Below, in pieces: positions 22,659 through 32,952 of a stretch of 64,000 bases of DNA. The notes under the pieces are model-generated. The model did not search any database. It saw only the letters and a list, made by a program, of their open reading frames with translations, and was not told where the DNA came from. Source of the stretch: Klebsiella sp. BIGb0138 (lineage in GTDB: Bacteria > Pseudomonadota > Gammaproteobacteria > Enterobacterales > Enterobacteriaceae); contig NZ_SMCV01000002.1 in assembly GCF_004342285.1 (NCBI RefSeq), positions 124,001-188,000 of the forward strand, read 5' to 3'. Both the position numbers and the translations under genes were made by a program. Position 1 is the first letter of the stretch. Every line of letters starts with the position of its first letter.

Positions 22659-24593
22659 ATGAATATATTCGATCACTATCGCCAGCGTTATGAAGCTGCC
22701 AAGGACGAAGAGTTCACACTGCAGGAGTTTCTTACCATCTGCCGGCAAGATCGCAGTGCTTATGCCAACGCGGCAGAACGGCTGCTGATGGCCATCGGTG
22801 AACCAGTCATGGTCGATACGGCCCTGGAGCCAAGGCTGTCCCGTCTCTTTTCAAACCGGGTTGTCGCTCGCTATCCGGCATTTGAAGAGTTTTACGGTAT
22901 GGAAGATGCTATCGAGCAGATAGTCTCTTACCTGAAACATGCCGCACAGGGCCTGGAAGAGAAGAAACAGATTCTGTATCTGCTGGGCCCGGTGGGCGGC
23001 GGCAAATCTTCGCTTGCCGAACGCCTGAAATCGTTGATGCAGCGCGTGCCTATCTACGTCCTGAGCGCTAACGGCGAACGCAGTCCGGTAAACGACCATC
23101 CGCTGTGCCTGTTTAACCCGCAGGAAGATGCGCAGATTCTGGAGAAAGAATACGGCGTACCTAACCGCTATCTCGGAACGATTATGTCGCCGTGGGCCGC
23201 CAAACGTCTGCATGAATTCGGCGGCGATATCACCAAATTCCGCGTCATCAAAGTCTGGCCGTCGATCCTTGAACAGATTGCCATCGCGAAGACCGAACCC
23301 GGTGATGAGAATAACCAGGATATCTCCGCGCTGGTCGGTAAGGTGGATATTCGTAAGCTGGAGCACTATGCCCAGAACGATCCGGACGCCTACGGCTACT
23401 CCGGCGCCCTGTGCCGCGCCAACCAGGGGATTATGGAGTTCGTCGAGATGTTTAAAGCGCCGATTAAGGTGCTGCATCCGCTGCTGACCGCGACCCAGGA
23501 AGGTAACTATAACGGTACCGAAGGGATTTCCGCCCTGCCGTTCAACGGGATTATTCTCGCGCACTCAAACGAATCCGAGTGGGTGACCTTCCGTAATAAC
23601 AAAAACAATGAGGCCTTCCTTGACCGTGTCTATATCGTCAAAGTGCCTTATTGCCTGCGCATTTCCGAAGAGATGCGTATCTATGAGAAACTGTTGAACA
23701 ACAGCGAGCTGGCCCATGCGCCCTGCGCCCCCGGCACCCTCGAGACCCTGTCGCGCTTCTCGATTCTGTCGCGCCTGAAAGAGCCGGAAAACTCGAGCAT
23801 TTACTCGAAAATGCGCGTCTATGACGGCGAAAGTCTGAAAGATACCGACCCGAAAGCGAAATCCTATCAGGAATATCGCGATTATGCCGGCGTCGATGAA
23901 GGGATGAACGGTCTGTCCACCCGCTTCGCCTTTAAGATATTGTCACGCGTATTTAACTTCGACCATGCCGAGGTTGCCGCGAACCCGGTCCATCTGTTCT
24001 ATGTCCTGGAGCAACAAATCGAGCGCGAACAGTTCCCGCAGGAGCAGTCGGAGCGCTATCTGGAATTCCTCAAAGGCTATCTGATCCCGAAATACGCCGA
24101 GTTTATCGGCAAAGAGATCCAGACCGCCTATCTGGAATCCTATTCCGAATATGGGCAGAACATCTTTGACCGCTATGTCACCTATGCGGACTTCTGGATT
24201 CAGGATCAGGAATACCGCGATCCGGATACCGGCCAGCTGTTCGACCGCGAGTCGTTGAACGCAGAACTGGAAAAAATTGAGAAGCCCGCCGGGATCAGCA
24301 ACCCGAAAGACTTCCGTAATGAGATAGTCAACTTCGTGCTGCGCGCCAGAGCCAACAACAACGGACGGAACCCGAACTGGACCAGCTATGAAAAACTGCG
24401 CACGGTTATTGAGAAGAAAATGTTCTCCAATACCGAAGAGCTGTTGCCGGTGATTTCGTTCAACGCCAAAACCTCAACCGATGAGCAGAAGAAGCACGAC
24501 GATTTTGTCGACCGTATGATGGAAAAAGGCTATACCCGTAAGCAGGTCCGTCTGCTGTGCGAATGGTATCTGCGCGTACGTAAATCGTCCTGA
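22659..24593 (+). CDS. yeaG: PrkA-type serine protein kinase YeaG
   Basis: AAA-domain kinase of the PrkA family, 644 residues, nearly identical to E. coli YeaG, which supports adaptation to prolonged nitrogen starvation. The Walker A motif LLGPVGGGKSSL is in the N-terminal AAA module (residues about 60-380), and the C-terminal PrkA domain with KMFSNTEELLPVISF follows. The start is MNIFDHYRQRYE after AAAGGAC; the open frame extends upstream without similarity. Co-transcribed with yeaH. Confidence 0.96.
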   Translation: MNIFDHYRQRYEAAKDEEFTLQEFLTICRQDRSAYANAAERLLMAIGEPVMVDTALEPRLSRLFSNRVVARYPAFEEFYGMEDAIEQIVSYLKHAAQGLEEKKQILYLLGPVGGGKSSLAERLKSLMQRVPIYVLSANGERSPVNDHPLCLFNPQEDAQILEKEYGVPNRYLGTIMSPWAAKRLHEFGGDITKFRVIKVWPSILEQIAIAKTEPGDENNQDISALVGKVDIRKLEHYAQNDPDAYGYSGALCRANQGIMEFVEMFKAPIKVLHPLLTATQEGNYNGTEGISALPFNGIILAHSNESEWVTFRNNKNNEAFLDRVYIVKVPYCLRISEEMRIYEKLLNNSELAHAPCAPGTLETLSRFSILSRLKEPENSSIYSKMRVYDGESLKDTDPKAKSYQEYRDYAGVDEGMNGLSTRFAFKILSRVFNFDHAEVAANPVHLFYVLEQQIEREQFPQEQSERYLEFLKGYLIPKYAEFIGKEIQTAYLESYSEYGQNIFDRYVTYADFWIQDQEYRDPDTGQLFDRESLNAELEKIEKPAGISNPKDFRNEIVNFVLRARANNNGRNPNWTSYEKLRTVIEKKMFSNTEELLPVISFNAKTSTDEQKKHDDFVDRMMEKGYTRKQVRLLCEWYLRVRKSS

Positions 24594-24600
24594 TGTACAA

Positions 24601-24626
24601 GCCCGGTAGTGAGACAACTACCGGGC
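24601..24626 (+). other. Strong hairpin between yeaG and yeaH
   Basis: Perfect 10-bp stem GCCCGGTAGT/ACTACCGGGC with a 6-base loop, starting 8 bases after the yeaG stop and not followed by T's. Likely an mRNA-processing or 3'-stabilising element setting the yeaG:yeaH ratio. Confidence 0.7.
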
Positions 24627-24651
24627 ATATAACAACTGCGTATGCCCGTAA

Positions 24652-26055
<1,404 letters not shown>

Positions 26056-26058
26056 CTT

Positions 26059-26091
26059 AACGGCCGGCAGATTGCTGTCGGCCGTTTCTTC
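26059..26091. terminator. Terminator between yeaH and the GT9 gene
   Basis: AACGGCCGGCAG pairs with CTGTCGGCCGTT (one G-U pair) over a 4-base loop, then TCTTC. Placed between convergent genes. Confidence 0.75.
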
Positions 26092-26107
26092 ACCGGCTTA
26101 AGGGTTA

Positions 26108-27295
26108 TCACCTATCCTGGCAGACCAGCTCATCGCGCCCAGGCTCTTTTTTCAGCGCGCCGTTCGCAATCTCCGCCATTACCAGATCGACAACCTCCTG
26201 GCTCTGGTGAACCTTGCCGCATTTGACCACGATCTGCCGCGCGTTGTCATATCCCGGCGCCCACAGCCGGTTATTCAACTGGACATCTTTGTAGATAGCG
26301 ATGAGGGGCTTGTTCCACGCCGCCGCCATATGCACCACTGACGTATCCGGCGAGATAATCATATCGGCCCCGGCAATTAACCCCATCGCGTGATGCAGGG
26401 TCTTAAAGGGGTTAACGCTGACTCTCTCAGGTAACGGGATGCGGATTTCATCCCGGTGATCCAGCAAAATAATATGCACATCGGGGTAAGATTCGCGTAG
26501 CCGGCTGATGATTATCGCCAGTTGCTCCTGCGACAGACTGCGATCCGGATGCCCGGCAAAAATATTAATGACCACCTTGCGCCCCTCGACGCTGGCGAGA
26601 TACTGAGCGACCTGCCGGGAAACTTCCTGCGGAATATGCAGGTCATATGTCTGCAGATGCCTTTGCTCCAGTTGCAAATAGTCGGCAATAAGGGCAAATG
26701 TTTTGCTGACGTGCCAGTTTGCGCAATCAAATTCAAAAGACTTTGTATAGTGATTAATCGAGGCCCATTTATTAAAGCCTAACACCGCCTTTGCTTTTAT
26801 CTGTCGTAACAGCAACATTCTATGTACGGGAATATCGAACAGGGAGGGATCGATAACAATATCGTACTTATTATTCGCCAGCTCATTAATAACCGACTTA
26901 GGGACATTGTGCCTAAATTTACGCAGAAAACTGGCGGAATCCACATTCTCAGCTTCATAAATATAGCGAATCCCCGGATGATATCGCATCACCTGGCTGT
27001 TCGACTGCGCCAGAAGAAAATCAACGACATACCCCGACTCATAGAGACATTTAACCAGAGCAGAATCCACGACCACGTCGCCTATCGCGCCTTCGTTACG
27101 CATCAACAGCACCGTTTTCGCCGAGGACAAATCCGCTGCGCTACGCGTATGTCTATCCCAAAGCGTTTTCGCGATATACACGCGCATAGCATTGCGAACT
27201 TTTTTGGTAAAATAGTTACGGCGCCTGTTCAGCTCTCTTATTTTTTTAAACTTCCCTGGGGAACCTTGCACCGCGTGTTTCTCCATCATCATCAT
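26108..27295 (-). CDS. GT9-family glycosyltransferase (heptosyltransferase-like)
   Basis: 395 residues with the two-domain GT-B pattern of ADP-heptose:LPS heptosyltransferases: the N-terminal LLMRNEGAIGDVVVDSALVKCL and the C-terminal donor-site motifs NIFAGHPDRSL and ISPDTSVVHMAAAWNKPLIAIY. The first 40 residues are basic and might contact the membrane. The gene is clearly more AT-rich than its surroundings, suggesting transfer. It occupies the place where E. coli has the cyclase-type genes yeaI and yeaJ (dgcJ). The start is ambiguous among four tandem ATGs. Acceptor unknown; core LPS or another surface glycan is likely. Confidence 0.85.
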   Translation of the reverse strand: MMMMEKHAVQGSPGKFKKIRELNRRRNYFTKKVRNAMRVYIAKTLWDRHTRSAADLSSAKTVLLMRNEGAIGDVVVDSALVKCLYESGYVVDFLLAQSNSQVMRYHPGIRYIYEAENVDSASFLRKFRHNVPKSVINELANNKYDIVIDPSLFDIPVHRMLLLRQIKAKAVLGFNKWASINHYTKSFEFDCANWHVSKTFALIADYLQLEQRHLQTYDLHIPQEVSRQVAQYLASVEGRKVVINIFAGHPDRSLSQEQLAIIISRLRESYPDVHIILLDHRDEIRIPLPERVSVNPFKTLHHAMGLIAGADMIISPDTSVVHMAAAWNKPLIAIYKDVQLNNRLWAPGYDNARQIVVKCGKVHQSQEVVDLVMAEIANGALKKEPGRDELVCQDR

Positions 27296-27631
27296 CTCGT
27301 TACAACCCTCAACGGCCCTACTATTCGTTTTGTTAAGGACTCAATAAAATAAGAAAAGTTCGATTGCTTAATAACATTTTCTTGCTTTCACCACGCCAGC
27401 ATTTTTTATTGAAGATAAAATGAGTTGATCATGAATTAAATATGGATAACGCCGGCTAAAAAAAGAAATGGACATCGGGTGTCGCGACGATAATTCCTGC
27501 GCGGGCGGCGATATTCCCTGACCTCCTCATTCAGCAACAGACCATCGAACCGATCGGCGGCGGCACGCTGAGGTTTTCATCCGCCAGGAAGAGGATTAAG
27601 CTTACCGTTTTGCCATCACGGGAAGGACAAC
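27296..27631. other. Spacer upstream of yeaK
   Basis: No supported gene. The first half is AT-rich (divergent promoters for the GT9 gene and yeaK expected). The GC-rich second half (27480-27630) keeps one plus-strand frame open without a start codon and out of frame with yeaK; it may be a relic of a lost gene, but I cannot name it. Confidence 0.35.
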
Positions 27632-28132
27632 ATGAACATGCCGGCACGGTCGAACACGCATCAGCAGCTCCTTGAATTACTGGCAGAACAGCAGGCGCGC
27701 TATCGGGTTGTGGAGCATGAAGCGGTGGGCCAATGCGAGGCCGTTTCTGAGATTCGCGGAACCGCCCTGGGCCAGGGAGCCAAAGCGCTGGTCTGTAAGG
27801 TCAAAGGCAACGGCGTCAACCAGCACGTTCTGGCGATCCTCGCCGCCGATCGGCAGGCCGATTTATCGCGCGTCGCGCGGCATATCGGCGGCAGCAAAGC
27901 CTCGCTGGCCAGCCCGGCGGAGGTCGATGCGCTAACCGCCTGCGTTTTTGGCGCCATTCCGCCGTTCAGCTTTCACCCCGCCTTACGGCTAATTGCCGAC
28001 CCGCTGCTGTTCGACCGCTTCAGTGAAATTGCCTTTAACGCCGGTCTGCTGGAGAAGTCGATCATCATGAATACCGAGGATTATCTGCGCATTGCCCGCC
28101 CGGAACTGGTGGTCTTCCGCCGCGAAGACTGA
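27632..28132 (+). CDS. yeaK: Aminoacyl-tRNA editing deacylase YeaK
   Basis: Free-standing YbaK/ProX-type editing domain, 166 residues (E. coli 167), which hydrolyses mischarged seryl and related tRNAs. Conserved features: GQGAKALVCKVKG with the catalytic lysine region, HIGGSKASLASPAEV, and FGAIPPFSFHP. GGAAGG lies 9 bases before the ATG. Confidence 0.93.
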   Translation: MNMPARSNTHQQLLELLAEQQARYRVVEHEAVGQCEAVSEIRGTALGQGAKALVCKVKGNGVNQHVLAILAADRQADLSRVARHIGGSKASLASPAEVDALTACVFGAIPPFSFHPALRLIADPLLFDRFSEIAFNAGLLEKSIIMNTEDYLRIARPELVVFRRED

Positions 28133-28162
28133 CGCCAGCCTGTCGCCCGGCATTATGCAGAT

Positions 28163-28233
28163 GCCAGAAAGAACATTCTGGCGCCAAAAAAAGCCTGTTT
28201 ACTCACGCTATTACGCGTAAAGTAGACGGGCTT
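28163..28233 (+). other. Two consecutive hairpins between yeaK and yeaL
   Basis: Hairpin one pairs GCCAGAA (28163-28169) with TTCTGGC (28176-28182). Hairpin two pairs AAGCCTGTTTAC (28191-28202) with GTAGACGGGCTT (28222-28233) using two G-U pairs. A second TTCTGGC lies just after hairpin two, close to the yeaL ribosome site, so alternative pairing is possible. No clean T-run follows. Confidence 0.6.
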
Positions 28234-28258
28234 ATTATTCTGGCAAGGATCTCCCGAC

Positions 28259-28705
28259 ATGTTCGATACGACCCTGTTTATTCTTCTGGGGCTGGCCGCG
28301 CTGGGTTTTGTGAGTCATAACACCACCGTGGCAATCTCTATCCTCATATTAATTATCGTCCGCGTCACCCCGCTCAACGTCTTCTTCCCGTGGATTGAAA
28401 AACAGGGGCTGACGATCGGCATTATTATTCTGACTATCGGCGTCATGGCCCCCATTGCCAGCGGTACGCTGCCGCCCTCAACGTTGCTCCACTCTTTTGT
28501 CAACTGGAAGTCGCTGCTGGCGATTGCCATTGGCGTATTTGTCTCCTGGCTCGGCGGCCGCGGCGTGGCGCTGATGGGGTCGCAGCCGCAGCTGGTCGCC
28601 GGGCTGCTGGTCGGCACGGTGCTGGGCGTGGCGCTGTTTCGCGGCGTGCCGGTCGGCCCGCTGATTGCCGCCGGGATCATCTCGCTGTTTATCGGGAAGT
28701 CGTAG
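28259..28705 (+). CDS. yeaL: UPF0756 membrane protein YeaL
   Basis: 148-residue inner-membrane protein with four or so hydrophobic segments, very similar to E. coli YeaL. Conserved [27 protein letters not shown] and [18 protein letters not shown] are visible. Function unknown. Its 3' end overlaps the convergent nimR stop by 17 bases. Confidence 0.92.
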   Translation: MFDTTLFILLGLAALGFVSHNTTVAISILILIIVRVTPLNVFFPWIEKQGLTIGIIILTIGVMAPIASGTLPPSTLLHSFVNWKSLLAIAIGVFVSWLGGRGVALMGSQPQLVAGLLVGTVLGVALFRGVPVGPLIAAGIISLFIGKS

Positions 28706-29480
28706 TCAGGCTCGCCAGATAGCGCCCCGGGGTCTGCCCCAGCCCCTTTTTAAACATGGTGATAAAAGCGGTGGTGGAGTCATATCCCAGGCTTTGCGCG
28801 GTCTGCTGCACCGTTTGCCCGCGAATCAGCATTTGCAGCGCGAGGATCAGCTGCAGCTGGTGCCGCCAGCGACGAAAGCTCAGGCCGGTCTCGCGAACCA
28901 CCAGCCGCGCCAGATTGCGTTCGCTCATCGCGAACTCCGCCGCCCATTGCCCCAGCGTCTGCCATCGGGCCGGATCGATCGCCATCACATCCGCCATCTG
29001 GCGAATCTTAGGATGACCGGAAACCGGTAGCTGCAGATGCTCCTGCGGCTGCTGCGGCAGTTCATCAAACAGCACCTGCACCAGCCTTTGCGTCGCCGGC
29101 TGGTCGAACAGCGCCCCGTTACGCCCGGCAAGCGTCAGAATCAGCTCGCGCACCAGCGGAGAAATCTTTAACGTGCAGCAGTGCGGCGGCATCGGCGCCG
29201 CGCCGGGTTCAATAAACAAAAAGCTGATTTGCGCTCCCGGCGTCGCGCGGTTGCTGTGGGGCACCCGCCCCGGAACCCACACCGCATATTGTGGCGGCAC
29301 CATCCACATGGCGTTTTCCACCTCACAGGTCAATGCACCATGCAACGCGAGGATCAGCTGCCCTTTGCGGTGCTGATGCTGGGGGATAAACTGCTCGTCC
29401 TCCACCACCTGAATGCGAAAAGCGAGGGCCGCTTCGTGGCCGCTGTCCGGGTCATAGCCATCCAGACCAAGTCCAATCAT
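28689..29480 (-). CDS. nimR: AraC-family regulator NimR (YeaM)
   Basis: 263 residues: an N-terminal cupin domain (about 20-130, with [14 protein letters not shown]) and a C-terminal AraC helix-turn-helix pair ending [18 protein letters not shown]. In E. coli NimR represses the divergent nimT, a 2-nitroimidazole exporter; the same divergent layout is kept here. ATG at 29480 is used; a GTG one codon upstream is possible and no strong ribosome site decides. Confidence 0.9.
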   Translation of the reverse strand: MIGLGLDGYDPDSGHEAALAFRIQVVEDEQFIPQHQHRKGQLILALHGALTCEVENAMWMVPPQYAVWVPGRVPHSNRATPGAQISFLFIEPGAAPMPPHCCTLKISPLVRELILTLAGRNGALFDQPATQRLVQVLFDELPQQPQEHLQLPVSGHPKIRQMADVMAIDPARWQTLGQWAAEFAMSERNLARLVVRETGLSFRRWRHQLQLILALQMLIRGQTVQQTAQSLGYDSTTAFITMFKKGLGQTPGRYLASLTTTSR

Positions 29481-29491
29481 CACATTGTCCG

Positions 29492-29518
29492 ATTTTAGCG
29501 ATAATCTGTCATTTTAGC
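29492..29518. promoter_or_regulatory. Putative NimR operator (direct repeat)
   Basis: ATTTTAGC occurs at 29492-29499 and 29511-29518, a 19-bp period matching two helical turns, between divergent nimR and nimT. TGTC precedes each copy. AraC-family regulators commonly bind such direct repeats. Confidence 0.55.
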
Positions 29519-29580
29519 TTGATTTAAACAGTCGGTAAACGCGCTATTGTAGCCCTCCTGTTCACTCGTCAGAGATCGCT

Positions 29581-30765
29581 ATGAGTTCTGTTCTGCCTTC
29601 TGCCGGCCGCCGTAATCTGCTGTTGATTGCCGGAATTTTATTAATTGCCACCACCCTGCGGGTGACCTTTACCGGCGCCGCCCCGCTGCTGGATGCGATT
29701 CGCGCGGAGTACGGCCTCACCACCGCGCAAACCGGGATGTTAACCACCCTACCACTGCTGGCCTTTGGCCTGGTCTCCCCGCTGGCGGCAGGCGTCGCCC
29801 GCCGTTTGGGCATCGAACGGAGCCTGCTGTTAGCATTGGTGCTGATTTGCCTGGGGATTGGATTACGTTCCCTGCCGTCCACCGCTCTGCTTTTTATCGG
29901 CACCGCCATCATCGGCTGCGGCATCGCATTAGGTAACGTGCTGTTGCCGGGCTTAATCAAGCGTGATTTCGCGCAACATGTCGCCAAAATGACCGGCGCG
30001 TACTCGCTCACCATGGGCGGCGCGGCCGCACTGGGGTCGGCAATGGTCGTCCCCCTGGCGCTCGCCGGTTTTGGCTGGCGCGGCGCGCTCTTTATGCTGA
30101 TGGCCTTCCCGTTGCTCGCGCTGCTGTTCTGGCTACCGCAGGCGCGTAAGCAGGCCACCGCACCGCTCACCGGTTCCGGCGCGATGCACAATCGTGGGAT
30201 CTGGCGTTCGGCGCTGGCCTGGCAGGTGACGTTGTTCCTCGGCATCAACTCGCTGGTCTATTATGTGGTTGTCGGCTGGCTGCCGGCGATCCTGCAGAGC
30301 CTCGGCTACAGTGAAGCGCAGGCCGGCTCCCTGCATGGCTTACTCCAGCTGGCGACCGCCGCCCCGGGTATCGCGATCCCACTGATTCTCCACCGGCTGA
30401 AGGATCAGCGCGGCATCGCGATCCTGGTGGCCCTGATGTGCGCAGTCAGCGCCGGAGGTTTGTGGTTCTGGCCCGGCCAGGCGGTGCTGTGGACGCTGAT
30501 CTTCGGTTTCGGTTCAGGGGCGACGATGATTCTGGGGCTGACCTTTATTGGCCTGCGCGCCAGCTCCGCGCACCAGGCGGCAGCGCTGTCTGGCATGGCG
30601 CAAACGGTCGGTTACCTGCTGGCCGCCTGCGGGCCGCCGGTGATGGGGAAAATTCATGACGCCAACGGCGACTGGCATATCCCCCTGATTGCCGTCGCGT
30701 TAATTTCCGTCGCGATGGCCGTGTGTGGCGCCCTCGCCGGGCGCAGCCGGGAGATTAACGGGTAA
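29581..30765 (+). CDS. nimT: MFS exporter NimT (YeaN)
   Basis: 394-residue CynX/NimT-type major facilitator transporter with about twelve hydrophobic segments (E. coli 393 residues). In E. coli it exports 2-nitroimidazole and is controlled by NimR. Motif LATAAPGIAIPL and the paired halves fit the family. Divergent from nimR with the direct-repeat operator in between. Confidence 0.9.
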   Translation: MSSVLPSAGRRNLLLIAGILLIATTLRVTFTGAAPLLDAIRAEYGLTTAQTGMLTTLPLLAFGLVSPLAAGVARRLGIERSLLLALVLICLGIGLRSLPSTALLFIGTAIIGCGIALGNVLLPGLIKRDFAQHVAKMTGAYSLTMGGAAALGSAMVVPLALAGFGWRGALFMLMAFPLLALLFWLPQARKQATAPLTGSGAMHNRGIWRSALAWQVTLFLGINSLVYYVVVGWLPAILQSLGYSEAQAGSLHGLLQLATAAPGIAIPLILHRLKDQRGIAILVALMCAVSAGGLWFWPGQAVLWTLIFGFGSGATMILGLTFIGLRASSAHQAAALSGMAQTVGYLLAACGPPVMGKIHDANGDWHIPLIAVALISVAMAVCGALAGRSREING

Positions 30766-30800
30766 CGCGTTGCCATTCCCCGTTGGCCGCCACGCGGCTG

Positions 30801-30848
30801 ACGGCTTCACCTCCCCGACCAGCACCGCGTCCGGGGAGGTGAAGCCGT
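30801..30848. repeat. Long perfect inverted repeat
   Basis: Two 17-base arms, ACGGCTTCACCTCCCCG at 30801-30817 and its exact complement at 30832-30848, separated by 14 bases. It lies between convergent nimT and the amidotransferase gene, with no T-run. It may be a bidirectional 3' structure. Confidence 0.85.
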
Positions 30849-30876
30849 CCGGGAACGGCCTTAAGCCATGCTGAGG

Positions 30877-31569
30877 TTATTGAGCCGCGGTATGTAAAAA
30901 CGCCTGTACCAGCGGCGATGGGCGCCCTTCCAGCGCGTTGCGTTCATGCTGGAACAATGTCGCCACAAAGAACGGATGGGTGACCAGTTCCACCGCCCGA
31001 ATCTCCCCCTCTTCATCCCAGCCGGTCACCCGCAGGTCGCCCTGCTCCAGCTCACGGGCAAAGTCGTCAGCAATGCCGTAGTTACAGTGGTAACCCTCTT
31101 CGATTTTATCGCGGCCGTAGGCCCGGGCAATCAGGGTATTCGCGCGCAGTTCAATCGTATCCGACTTTTCAACCAGCGAGCAGCTTAACGGCGCAATGAT
31201 CATGCGCCCTTCGGTGTCGGTTTCCGCATGCGCCGCATCTTCCCAGCCCATCACGTTACGCGCATATTCGATAATCGCGTGCTGAAAGCCCCCGCAGGTA
31301 CCGAGGAAAGGGACGCTATTTTCGCGGGCATGACGAATGGCGATAAACGCGCCCTCGGCGTTCTTGTACGGGCTGGCGGGAACCAGCCAAATCGCGTCGT
31401 AATCGGCAACGGCGTCGGCATGATGAATATCGCTGGTTGCCAGCCAGTCATAGCGAACGGGCAGTTCCAGCACGGCGGCGGCATCATCGATAGCAAGGGG
31501 AATCGCTTTATGTGCAATCACGTCGGGATGGTAGTCGCCAACCAGGGCAATACGCAGGGGGGTGTTCAT
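30877..31569 (-). CDS. CTP-synthase-like class I glutamine amidotransferase protein
   Basis: 230 residues aligned to the C-terminal amidotransferase domain of PyrG, without the synthetase half. The nucleophile is C92 in FLGTCGGFQHAIIEYARNVMGW (PyrG has LGICLGMQ...IEYARN). PyrG's catalytic FHPE is replaced by FQHE: the His is shifted by one position (H208) and Glu kept (E209). HCNYGI near 161 corresponds to PyrG HRYEVN. It is a stand-alone gene, not in the E. coli block, with no obvious partner. Either a glutaminase-like enzyme with altered geometry or a non-catalytic sensor; function unknown. Confidence 0.85.
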   Translation of the reverse strand: MNTPLRIALVGDYHPDVIAHKAIPLAIDDAAAVLELPVRYDWLATSDIHHADAVADYDAIWLVPASPYKNAEGAFIAIRHARENSVPFLGTCGGFQHAIIEYARNVMGWEDAAHAETDTEGRMIIAPLSCSLVEKSDTIELRANTLIARAYGRDKIEEGYHCNYGIADDFARELEQGDLRVTGWDEEGEIRAVELVTHPFFVATLFQHERNALEGRPSPLVQAFLHTAAQ

Positions 31570-31751
31570 AGCAGGGTCCTTATGTCAGGGCGTTTTTCGG
31601 TCAACACAAGGAGCCTCAGATTAGCGATCTCCTGCGCGGAACACAATCCTTATTTTATCTCGTAACTGTCCGACGCATCGCCATATTTGGTTGCTTTCGG
31701 TTCGGGCAATTTACCTTGAGAGGCGCTATTGTATAGCGCAGAGGAGATATC

Positions 31752-32273
31752 GTGGACGGAATGATGAAGAGCAAGATTCTGGTCAGCGCCTGCCTGATGG
31801 GTTTTCAGGTGCGCTATAACGGCAGTGATAAAGCACAGCTCACCGAAACGCTGGCCCGCTGGCAGCGCGACAACCGGCTGGTGATTCACTGCCCGGAACT
31901 GGCCGCCGGTTTGCCGGTTCCCCGACTCCCGGCAGAAATTCTCAACGCCCAGGGGGCGGATGTGATGCGGGATCGCGGGCGCATCGTCGAAAGCGACGGC
32001 CATGACGTCACCGCCCACTATCAGCTGGCCGCCTGGCTGGCATTGCGGGCCGCTCAGGAAGCCGGCTGTGCAGCCGCATTGTTGACCGACGGCAGCCCCA
32101 CCTGCGGCAGCCAGTTTATCTATGATGGCACCTTCAGCGGGCAGAGAAAGCCGGGTTCCGGCGTTGCCGCCGCTCTGCTGCGCGAGCACGGCATTACGGT
32201 TTTTTCCGACCGGCAAATACCCCAGCTGCTTGCCTGGATGGCACAAAAGGAGAACAGCGATGATTCAGTGTAA
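31752..32273 (+). CDS. DUF523 family protein
   Basis: 173 residues. The DUF523 cysteine motifs are present: VSACLMGFQVRYNG, HCPELAAGLPVPR and TDGSPTCGSQ. A GTG start at 31752 is preferred, as GAGGAG lies 5 bases before it; ATGs at 31761 and 31764 are alternatives. It overlaps yeaO by 14 bases, so the two are co-translated. The conserved cysteines suggest a metal or redox role, which is inference. Confidence 0.85.
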   Translation: MDGMMKSKILVSACLMGFQVRYNGSDKAQLTETLARWQRDNRLVIHCPELAAGLPVPRLPAEILNAQGADVMRDRGRIVESDGHDVTAHYQLAAWLALRAAQEAGCAAALLTDGSPTCGSQFIYDGTFSGQRKPGSGVAAALLREHGITVFSDRQIPQLLAWMAQKENSDDSV

Positions 32274-32607
32274 ACGCGTTTACGATCCGCCAGAAACCAG
32301 CGATGGCTATCGTGTGCTGGTCGACCGGCTCTGGCCGCGAGGCATCAAAAAAGAGGCGCTGCGCTACGATGAATGGTGTAAATCACTCACCCCTTCGTCG
32401 GCGCTGCGTAAAGCGCTGCACGGTGAGGCCATCGATTTTACCCACTTCACTCAACAGTACCGCGAGGAGCTCGATGCCCATCGCGACGAAGGGCTGCGCC
32501 TCGCCGCGCTGGCTCGCCAGCAGCCGTTAACCTTGCTGTATGCCGCGAAAGATACCCGGCAAAATCACGCGCGGGTGCTGGCAAACTGGCTGGAAAATCT
32601 CGCCTGA
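32260..32607 (+). CDS. yeaO: DUF488 family protein YeaO
   Basis: 115 residues, same length as E. coli YeaO. Motifs KRVYDPPETSDGYRVLVDRLWPRGIKKE and LTLLYAAKDTRQNHA define the family. AAGGAG precedes the ATG by 9 bases and lies inside the end of the DUF523 gene. Function unknown. Confidence 0.92.
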   Translation: MIQCKRVYDPPETSDGYRVLVDRLWPRGIKKEALRYDEWCKSLTPSSALRKALHGEAIDFTHFTQQYREELDAHRDEGLRLAALARQQPLTLLYAAKDTRQNHARVLANWLENLA

Positions 32608-32618
32608 TCGCGGGGCAA

Positions 32619-32861
32619 TTACGACTTCGCGGGATGGTCGCGCCGCCATAACGCCCATTCGTCGAGCGTTTCACCGCCGGGCAGTTTGCAATCTGAGCGT
32701 ACGCCCTGCGGGGTCTGTACCGGGATCAGGTTCCCCCCCTGCTGGGTACAGTAAACCGAAGCCGGGTTAGCCATACCGATGGACTGCGGCGGAGGCGGCG
32801 CATCCTGTTGTTGCGCGCACCCCGCCAGGGCCAGCGGCAGCATAATGGTCATCCACTTCAT
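32619..32861 (-). CDS. yoaF: DUF333 lipoprotein YoaF
   Basis: 80-residue predicted lipoprotein: lipobox LALAGC, a short proline-rich linker (PPPPQ), then the DUF333 core IGMANPASVYCTQQGG with KLPGGETLDEWALWRRDHP. Start chosen at MKWMTIML because AAGGAG lies 7 bases upstream. Very similar to E. coli YoaF. Confidence 0.9.
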   Translation of the reverse strand: MKWMTIMLPLALAGCAQQQDAPPPPQSIGMANPASVYCTQQGGNLIPVQTPQGVRSDCKLPGGETLDEWALWRRDHPAKS

Positions 32862-32952
32862 ATTGACTCCTTCTTTGCACAGAGCACCCATTCGCCCTGA
32901 TTCTTCATGGTTTCTCCATTTTAACTACACTTTTGCCCCTTAGAGTAGCGCT

